Assembly: GCF_900111345.1 (NCBI RefSeq)
Contig: NZ_FOGY01000002.1
Span: 434,001 to 498,000, forward strand
DNA: 64,000 nucleotides
From: Psychrobacillus sp. OK032
GTDB taxonomy: Bacteria; Bacillota; Bacilli; Bacillales_A; Planococcaceae
Direction: 5' to 3'
Shown here one piece after another: positions 59,058-64,000 of the stretch (its first letter is position 1; each line of letters opens with the position of its first letter). The notes beneath the pieces are model-generated. The model was not told the origin of the DNA, did not search any database, and was given only the letters and a program-made list of their open reading frames with translations. A program made the position numbers and the translations under genes.

Positions 59058-59999
59058 ATGTCAAACGAAGTATTATTAATGAAACCTGATGAAATTGAAA
59101 AAGTAAAAGCGCATTATGCGAATAATAAAGTAGAACGATCTGCTCCAGGAGTTGTTTTCGCTGCAAAGTTAGCAGATACGACAGTCACCATCTATAAATC
59201 TGGCAAAGTCATGTTTCAAGGAAATGGGGCAACTAGAGAGGCTTCTCGTTGGAGTGGAGCTTCGAATAAACAAGTGGAAAAAGTGTTTAGTGGAAATACA
59301 AAAGGAGATACGTTACCAGAGAACTTCGCTTCTCTTTCGGTCATTGGTTCGGATGAAACTGGTACTGGCGACTATTTCGGTCCCATTACAGTTGCCGCTT
59401 GCTTTGTTCGAGAAGATCAAGTCGAGCTTGTAAGAGAACTTGGTGTAAAAGATTCAAAAATGCTAACAGATGATATTATGCGTAAAATGGCTCCGGATTT
59501 AATGGCCACATTAACACATAGCGTGCTTGTGTTGAAAAACGAAAAATATAATGACATACAAAGTCGCGGATGGTCCCAAGGGAAAATAAAAGCGCTTATG
59601 CATAACCAAGCACTTAAACATGTATTGAAAAAAATGGCTCCAGAAAAACCAACCTATATATTGATCGACCAGTTTGCAGAACGTGGCATTTACTATAATC
59701 ATATTAAAACCGAAAAAGAAATTATTCGTGAAAATGTGCTATTTTCTACAAAAGCAGAGCAACTACATGTTTCCGTCGCGGCAGCTTCCATTATTGCAAG
59801 ATATGCATTCTTAAAGGAAATGGATCGTCTGACTGAAATAGCTGGTACGACTATTCCTAAAGGTGCCAGTGCAAAAGTCGATGAAATCGCTGCAAAAATT
59901 TATGTAAAGCACGGAGAAGATTTTTTGAAATCGATTACTAAATGGCATTTTGCGAATACTGGGAAAGCGATGAAACTTGCTAAGAAGAGAAGGTTTTAA
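59058..59999 (+). CDS. rnhC: Ribonuclease HIII
   Basis: 313 residues. Cleaves RNA in RNA-DNA hybrids. TBP-like N-terminal domain, then the catalytic core with [17 protein letters not shown] near 94-110 (D, E) and GVKDSKML near 135; [13 protein letters not shown] near 238. AAAGGAACAAACGA before ATG. Confidence 0.95.
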   Translation: MSNEVLLMKPDEIEKVKAHYANNKVERSAPGVVFAAKLADTTVTIYKSGKVMFQGNGATREASRWSGASNKQVEKVFSGNTKGDTLPENFASLSVIGSDETGTGDYFGPITVAACFVREDQVELVRELGVKDSKMLTDDIMRKMAPDLMATLTHSVLVLKNEKYNDIQSRGWSQGKIKALMHNQALKHVLKKMAPEKPTYILIDQFAERGIYYNHIKTEKEIIRENVLFSTKAEQLHVSVAAASIIARYAFLKEMDRLTEIAGTTIPKGASAKVDEIAAKIYVKHGEDFLKSITKWHFANTGKAMKLAKKRRF

Positions 60000-60018
60000 C
60001 TGAATAGGGGATTTTTTT

Positions 60019-60210
60019 ATGAATCAAATAAAAAAACTTTTTTTCCATAAATCTAGGGAATTAATATCTGTATTTGTTTTTTTCCTACTTATATTAATTT
60101 GGACTTCTATCACTAGTAAAGACTATCATGTATCTCATAAAATATTTATTGCTTTCTTTGCGACTGGAATTTTTGTTTTTGTTCGTTGGTCACTGAAGGA
60201 AAAACAATAG
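60019..60210 (+). CDS. Small membrane protein, 63 aa
   Basis: Two hydrophobic helices (LISVFVFFLLILIWTSI and IFIAFFATGIFVFVRWSL), AGGGGATTT upstream of ATG, 19 bases after rnhC. Not recognised. Its stop lies at the first bases of the repeat that follows. Confidence 0.6.
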   Translation: MNQIKKLFFHKSRELISVFVFFLLILIWTSITSKDYHVSHKIFIAFFATGIFVFVRWSLKEKQ

Positions 60211-60403
60211 CGCAAGCGCCTGTCTCTGCCCCGACAGGCAAATAGGAGCAGGGAGGCAGCTCCCCAGCCACCACAAGCGATTTTGTTTGCGACGAGCTTT
60301 GCGCAGGAGCAGCTTTTTCACATTTGACCCCGAGGGGCAACGTTCTTCTGCGACGAGCTTGCGCAGGAGCACACGGTTTTACTGCGACGAGCTTGCGCTG
60401 GAG
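60209..60403. repeat. GC-rich intergenic repeat, copy 2 (inverted)
   Basis: Contains GCGCAAGCGCC, CCGACAGGCAAATAGG, GGAGGCAGCTCCCCAGCC, TTTTCACATTTGACCCCGAG, CAACGTTCTTCTGCGACGAG and three CTGCGACGAGCTTGCGCAGG-like units: the same blocks as copy 1 (39849-40195), reversed and shorter. The gap to 60539 holds no gene. Confidence 0.75.
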
Positions 60404-60471
60404 TCTGGACGTTGAAATTCTTGTAGAAAGTTGTTATCCACATTTTAGAATTTTATAATTCCTAAGAAATG

Positions 60472-60515
60472 AAAAACGCCCGAAGAAAATTACACATATT
60501 TCCTTCAGGCTTTTT
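60472..60515. terminator. Two-way terminator
   Basis: GCCCGAAG...CTTCAGGC hairpin (with extra A-T pairs) flanked by A-rich and T-rich tracts; ends the AHSA1 gene on the minus strand and could stop rnhC read-through on the plus strand. Confidence 0.75.
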
Positions 60516-60539
60516 ATTTTTATATTTACTTGTTCATTA

Positions 60540-60974
60540 TTACTCCGCTAACCCCGTTCTCAATTTGTTCACACCAAACTCTAAATAGCCCTTTAAACAA
60601 GTTAGCATGTATACCCAACCTTCTTTATTGCCAATCAGCTGGTTAAGAAAATCTGGATCGTCTTGTTTAAAACCTTCCTCTTTCACTTCAACTAAAGTAC
60701 TTAGGTCATCTAGCTCTGTTAGCGAAATCGTTACAATATGTTCTTCTCCAGATTCTCCCCATCGATACACAATTTTTTTAAAGTCTATGATTTCTAATAC
60801 TTCTATCTCAACAATAGCGTTATATTCTTTGTACTCCAATGTAATTGTCTTGTCTTTTTGCCATCTTTCTGAACTCGATGAAAACCAGAAATTTCCGATT
60901 TTCTCAGGATCAACAAATGCTTCAAATACGTCATTTGCCGGCTTTAATATATTCATTTTTGTAAGGTTGTTCAT
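60540..60974 (-). CDS. AHSA1/SRPBCC-domain protein
   Basis: 144 residues with the AHSA1 plan: ILKPANDVFEAFVDPEKIGN near 9-28, FWFSSSSERW, and a long C-terminal helix (EGWVYMLTCLKGYLEFGVNK). Helix-grip fold that binds hydrophobic ligands; role unknown. Confidence 0.85.
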   Translation of the reverse strand: MNNLTKMNILKPANDVFEAFVDPEKIGNFWFSSSSERWQKDKTITLEYKEYNAIVEIEVLEIIDFKKIVYRWGESGEEHIVTISLTELDDLSTLVEVKEEGFKQDDPDFLNQLIGNKEGWVYMLTCLKGYLEFGVNKLRTGLAE

Positions 60975-60977
60975 AAT

Positions 60978-62048
60978 CTAAATCATCCCTCTTTCGGCTT
61001 GTTTTATAGTTCTTTGAATAAGTGCTTCTACAGTTTCATTTTTAGCTAGTGTTGGACTTTGACCTGACCATAGCGACATATATTCTTTGTTATTTTGAGA
61101 GGCAGAAGCTTTACGAATAGATTGCGTTAGCGTATTTTGAATCGGAAAATTTGGGATATTAGCTTCATACTCATGCATTTCTTTTGTAAATGTATTTGAT
61201 ATGCCTCTAGCCCATTTACCTGAGAAAGCATTCGTTAACGTTGTATCTTCGTCTTTTGCTTGTAATATCGCTTCTTTATGCAAAGGATGGGCGCCACTTT
61301 CTACACAGGTTAGGAAAGCAGTTCCCATTTGAACAGCTTTTGCTCCTAAGCTTAGAGCAGCTATTAATCCTCTACCGTCCATAATACCTCCTGCTGCAAT
61401 TACCGGTATAGTAACTTGATCTGCAACTTGGGGAATTAATGACATTACTCCAATCATTCCTTCTTCATGTCTACTTATGAAGTTCCCTCTATGTCCCCCT
61501 GCTTCACTTCCTTGCACAACAACAGCATCCATTCCGAGTTTCTCAATAGCTATTGCCTCTGTGACTGTTGTAGCTGTCCCGATTAAAATAACCCCTTGTT
61601 GTTTCAACAGCGTAATTTGTTCCATAGAAGGAACTCCAAATGTAAAGGAACAAACTCTCACTTTTTCTTCAACAATAATTTGTACTTGCTCATTGTACAC
61701 TTGAAGCATTTCTTTCATACAAGGAAACGCTTCAAGTTCCTGCTCTACTTTTAATTGAGTGCGATATTTATCTAGTAGGCTATTCGCTTCTTCAATATGA
61801 TTTTCTATTACTTCGAAATTGCTTGGAACAAATAAGTTAACTCCAAAGTTTTTGGTCGTCAATTGCTTTACTTCTCTAATTTGATCACGTAATTGCACCG
61901 GACTTAAATACCCTGCTCCAATCATCCCAAGTGCCCCATTATTGGAAACCGCCGCTACTAATGCCGAAGTAGTAATCCCTCCTGCCATAGGAGCTTGGAT
62001 AATTGGGTTATCGATTTTTAATAGATTTGTTAGTTCATTTTTTAACAC
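60978..62048 (-). CDS. Nitronate monooxygenase
   Basis: 356 residues, FMN-dependent TIM barrel. NPIIQAPMAGGITTSALVAA near 14-33, VQGSEAGGHRG near 178 (FMN and catalytic His), VIAAGGIMDGRGLIAALSLG near 216. Oxidises toxic nitronates. GGGGGTGGAG before the ATG. Confidence 0.9.
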   Translation of the reverse strand: MLKNELTNLLKIDNPIIQAPMAGGITTSALVAAVSNNGALGMIGAGYLSPVQLRDQIREVKQLTTKNFGVNLFVPSNFEVIENHIEEANSLLDKYRTQLKVEQELEAFPCMKEMLQVYNEQVQIIVEEKVRVCSFTFGVPSMEQITLLKQQGVILIGTATTVTEAIAIEKLGMDAVVVQGSEAGGHRGNFISRHEEGMIGVMSLIPQVADQVTIPVIAAGGIMDGRGLIAALSLGAKAVQMGTAFLTCVESGAHPLHKEAILQAKDEDTTLTNAFSGKWARGISNTFTKEMHEYEANIPNFPIQNTLTQSIRKASASQNNKEYMSLWSGQSPTLAKNETVEALIQRTIKQAERGMI

Positions 62049-62060
62049 ATCTCCACCCCC

Positions 62061-62135
62061 TTAAAACTTACTGGTTCTTTCTTCAAACTTTTTCTCCCAT
62101 TCATTGGAGTAAGGCACTACTTTTACTTTACGCAA
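62061..62135 (-). pseudogene. Remnant of a GrpB-family (UPF0157) gene, N-terminal 24 codons
   Basis: TTG at 62135 with GAGGGG upstream starts RKVKVVPYSNEWEKKFEER and stops after 24 residues. The KVxVVPYxxEWxxxFEE pattern is the N terminus of GrpB-family nucleotidyltransferase-like proteins, which are about 170 residues long; the rest is missing and the nitronate monooxygenase gene follows. It overlaps the DUF402 stop by 8 bases. Confidence 0.55.
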
Positions 62136-62688
62136 GTTCTTTCCCCTCCTCTTGAAATTGTCCTTCTAAAAGTTCTTTATGAACCTTAGAGAATTGGAGC
62201 AGATTAAACTTTTCTGCTCTTATAAGTGAAATGATACTATTTGCTTCATTGTACGCTAAGTCATATATTGTTTGATCAATGCTTCCATTCATAAATGCCT
62301 CTTCTAGTTCCTCTTCATCTAATAGAAAAAGTTCTCCAGTAGGCAAGACAACAATATCTAAAATTAAATCATCCATCCAAGGAATATTATTCTCCATTCC
62401 AACTTTATAACATATATCAATATACCACTGCACGATTTCCCCATTAGCATCAAACATCGTAGTGACTGTATAGTTTTTCCCCATTGGAAAATGCTGTAGC
62501 CACATATAGTTATTATCTACAATACAAATTCCCTTTTCTCCGTACTGTACCCAAAGCGGCTCCGTGATTTGAACCAAGTTTAATAGTGTAATGTAACCCG
62601 TAAAGTCTTTTTCTTCTATATAAGATTGTGTATACTCTCTTTGAATAATTCGTTTCCAATCTGAACGATCCGCATATCTCCTGAACAC
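62128..62688 (-). CDS. DUF402 family protein
   Basis: 186 residues with QHFPMGKNYTVTTMFDANGE near 65, IPWMDDLILDIVVLPTGELF near 105-124, and LDEEELEEAFMNGSID. The DUF402/FomD-like fold hydrolyses phosphoanhydrides or nucleoside phosphates in studied members. Substrate unknown. Confidence 0.8.
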   Translation of the reverse strand: MFRRYADRSDWKRIIQREYTQSYIEEKDFTGYITLLNLVQITEPLWVQYGEKGICIVDNNYMWLQHFPMGKNYTVTTMFDANGEIVQWYIDICYKVGMENNIPWMDDLILDIVVLPTGELFLLDEEELEEAFMNGSIDQTIYDLAYNEANSIISLIRAEKFNLLQFSKVHKELLEGQFQEEGKELA

Positions 62689-62701
62689 TCTTTTCCCACA
62701 T

Positions 62702-63046
62702 CCTCTATTTTATTCGCTCATTACCTCTTTTAAAGTTCCCTGTAATTTTCTCTAATATTATTTGCTCTTCTTTTTCGTCTTCTGCATCTTCTATTCTTCA
62801 TGAAATTCTAAGAAAACCGAGTAGTAATTTGATAAGTAAAAGTAGTTTCATCCAAAAACGATTAATTAACCATAGAGGGACCACCATATTTTATTTATGT
62901 TCTCTCTATAGCCATTGATTTTTCCTCTTTTCTATTCTATAAGTTAATTAAGTATGCTATTATATTCCTTCTGAATATTTTATTCATTACATCACAGTCA
63001 GATACAATTAAAGGAATTATTTCCGTTCTACGTGAGGAGAATTTAT
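62702..63046. other. Intergenic region with a probable MFS promoter
   Basis: 345 AT-rich bases without a convincing gene. TTGATT (62915-62920), 17 bases, TATAAG (62938-62943) is the best plus-strand promoter. An imperfect inverted repeat CCATAGAGGGA...TCTCTCTATAG lies around 62869-62911. Confidence 0.5.
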
Positions 63047-64000
63047 TTGAAAGTACAAGTATTATTAAAAGGGTATAATTTTTTGTTTTTCGGTTTACTC
63101 GCACTCTTTATTCCCTTTTTACCAGTATATTTAGGAGAACAGGGCTTATCAGCCAGTGAAATAGGTCTAATTATTGGAACCGGGGGTTTTGTGACACTAA
63201 TTGCACAACCTCTTTGGGGTTTTATAGCCGATAAGACGAAAACGATTCGTAAAGTGATGCTAATTCTCGTTTGTTTTACAGCAGTTTCAGGTTACTTTTT
63301 GTTTAACGTCAATAGCTATGTTTTACTTATTGTTTTTGCATTGTTAGTTTATTTTTTCCTTATGCCACTTGATCCACTGACAGAGAGCTTAAATTTCACG
63401 GTCTCTGAAATGGCTCGCATCAGCTATGGTTCCATTCGCACATATGGGGCGCTCGGCTATGCAGTTTTGTCCCTAATTGCTGGTTTTACGATGGATTATT
63501 TCGGTATGAGTAGTATAGCTATATTATTTGTGTTATTGGGCCTTATTTCGTTCGGTATTATTTGGTTGATGCCGAATGTACAAGCTTCATCAAAACCCAT
63601 CACAATGGCCGGACTTAAACAAGTATTAAAAAATAAGGAAATGCTTTTATTTTTAGTTTTGGTATTTATAAGTTCAGTTCCAGCACGTATGAATGATACA
63701 TTTTTGGGGATTCATATGCTAGCACTTGGAGGGGATACTTCACTAATAGGAATCGCCTTCTTTATAGCTGCTACTAGTGAAATTGTTATTTTTGCGTTAA
63801 GTTTTTGGTGGCTTCGTAAAGGCAAAGAGCTTGAGATGATCACGATTGCAACATTTTTCTATTTTGTCCGTTTCCTAGCATCTGCATTTGTCACAAGCCC
63901 TGTTGCGCTGATGGTAGTTCAACTATTGCAAATGGTTACATTCCCTATTTTTTATACTGCAGCGATCCAATATTTATACCAAATCATGCCGAAAGAATGG
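63047..64000 (+). CDS. MFS transporter (YwbF/LacY-like group), N-terminal part
   Basis: TTG start with GAGGAGAATTTA; runs off the right edge after 318 codons. Ten or so membrane helices are visible (YNFLFFGLLALFIPFLPVYL, GFVTLIAQPLWGFIADKTKT and so on), with the loop motif WGFIADKTKTIRK between helices 2 and 3. The MFS_1-like subfamily exports or imports small solutes; substrate unknown. Confidence 0.85.
   Translation, partial: MKVQVLLKGYNFLFFGLLALFIPFLPVYLGEQGLSASEIGLIIGTGGFVTLIAQPLWGFIADKTKTIRKVMLILVCFTAVSGYFLFNVNSYVLLIVFALLVYFFLMPLDPLTESLNFTVSEMARISYGSIRTYGALGYAVLSLIAGFTMDYFGMSSIAILFVLLGLISFGIIWLMPNVQASSKPITMAGLKQVLKNKEMLLFLVLVFISSVPARMNDTFLGIHMLALGGDTSLIGIAFFIAATSEIVIFALSFWWLRKGKELEMITIATFFYFVRFLASAFVTSPVALMVVQLLQMVTFPIFYTAAIQYLYQIMPKEW

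Noticed and set aside
60146-60372. Open frames of about 60 codons across the second repeat copy.
   Set aside because: Same repeat DNA, low-complexity Cys/Ala-rich translation, no start signals.

Overview
The window joins two unlike pieces of DNA. From base 1 to about 35,440 it is the early and replication half of a prophage, or an integrated tailed-phage genome. From the tRNA-Arg gene at 35,442 to the end it is ordinary chromosome of an endospore-forming member of Bacillales. The order racE-ysmB-gerE-ysmA-sdhBAC-yslB-lysC-uvrC-trxA-etfAB-fadB-fadR-lcfA-yshE-mutS2-polX-cvpA-zapA-rnhC is that of Bacillus subtilis. gerE, the L-box in front of lysC and FadR boxes all fit. The intergenic repeats and protein details suggest a Planococcaceae-type host, but the genus is inference.

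Prophage (1 to ~35,440). Nearly all genes are on the minus strand, tightly packed, with ATGA or TAATG stop/start overlaps and many TTG or GTG starts. Reading right to left: tyrosine integrase beside tRNA-Arg(TCT); an accessory HNH-nuclease cassette; a membrane protein with its own promoter and terminator; a winged-helix replication initiator next to an iteron-like array; small phage proteins, a DnaC-type loader, a DnaB-type helicase and a Toprim primase. Then comes a control region with two plus-strand HTH regulators facing a phage sigma-like gene, followed by an SSB-like protein, a PD-(D/E)XK nuclease, a family A DNA polymerase, a thioredoxin, a Cas4/RecB-like nuclease and a RuvC-like resolvase. 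Next are a B12-dependent ribonucleotide reductase, PhoH-like ATPase, dUTPase, ThyX, a 3D-domain cell-wall protein, a dNMP kinase, a C5-methyltransferase with a repeat-rich recognition domain, a sigma region-4-like protein and a truncated second methyltransferase at base 1. Structural, packaging and lysis genes and the other attachment site lie outside the window. Four HNH genes, probably homing-type, sit among these genes.

The phage genes form a nearly self-sufficient DNA factory: dNTP synthesis (reductase, thioredoxin, ThyX, dUTPase, dNMP kinase), replication (initiator, loader, helicase, primase, polymerase, SSB), recombination (three nuclease folds) and methylation. Five copies of a two-part motif (ACTCCGCAC, 11-12 bases, AAACGATAWTACTA) stand in front of separate phage transcription units, including the sigma-like gene itself. 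They look like the promoters, or operators, of one phage regulon.

Chromosome (35,442-64,000). Units are: tRNA-Arg; ysnB-rdgB-rph-racE-ysmB; gerE; ysmA with a FadR-like site; sdhCAB with a strong promoter and a leader hairpin; yslB; lysC with a lysine riboswitch and an internal start for the beta subunit; uvrC; trxA; a fatty-acid beta-oxidation unit (fadR-fadB-etfB-etfA and lcfA) with FadR boxes; a DNA repair and cell division cluster (zapA-cvpA-polX-mutS2-yshE); and rnhC. The right end holds an AHSA1 protein, a nitronate monooxygenase, a GrpB remnant, a DUF402 protein and a truncated MFS transporter. Two inverted copies of a GC-rich repeat family lie after sdhB and after rnhC.
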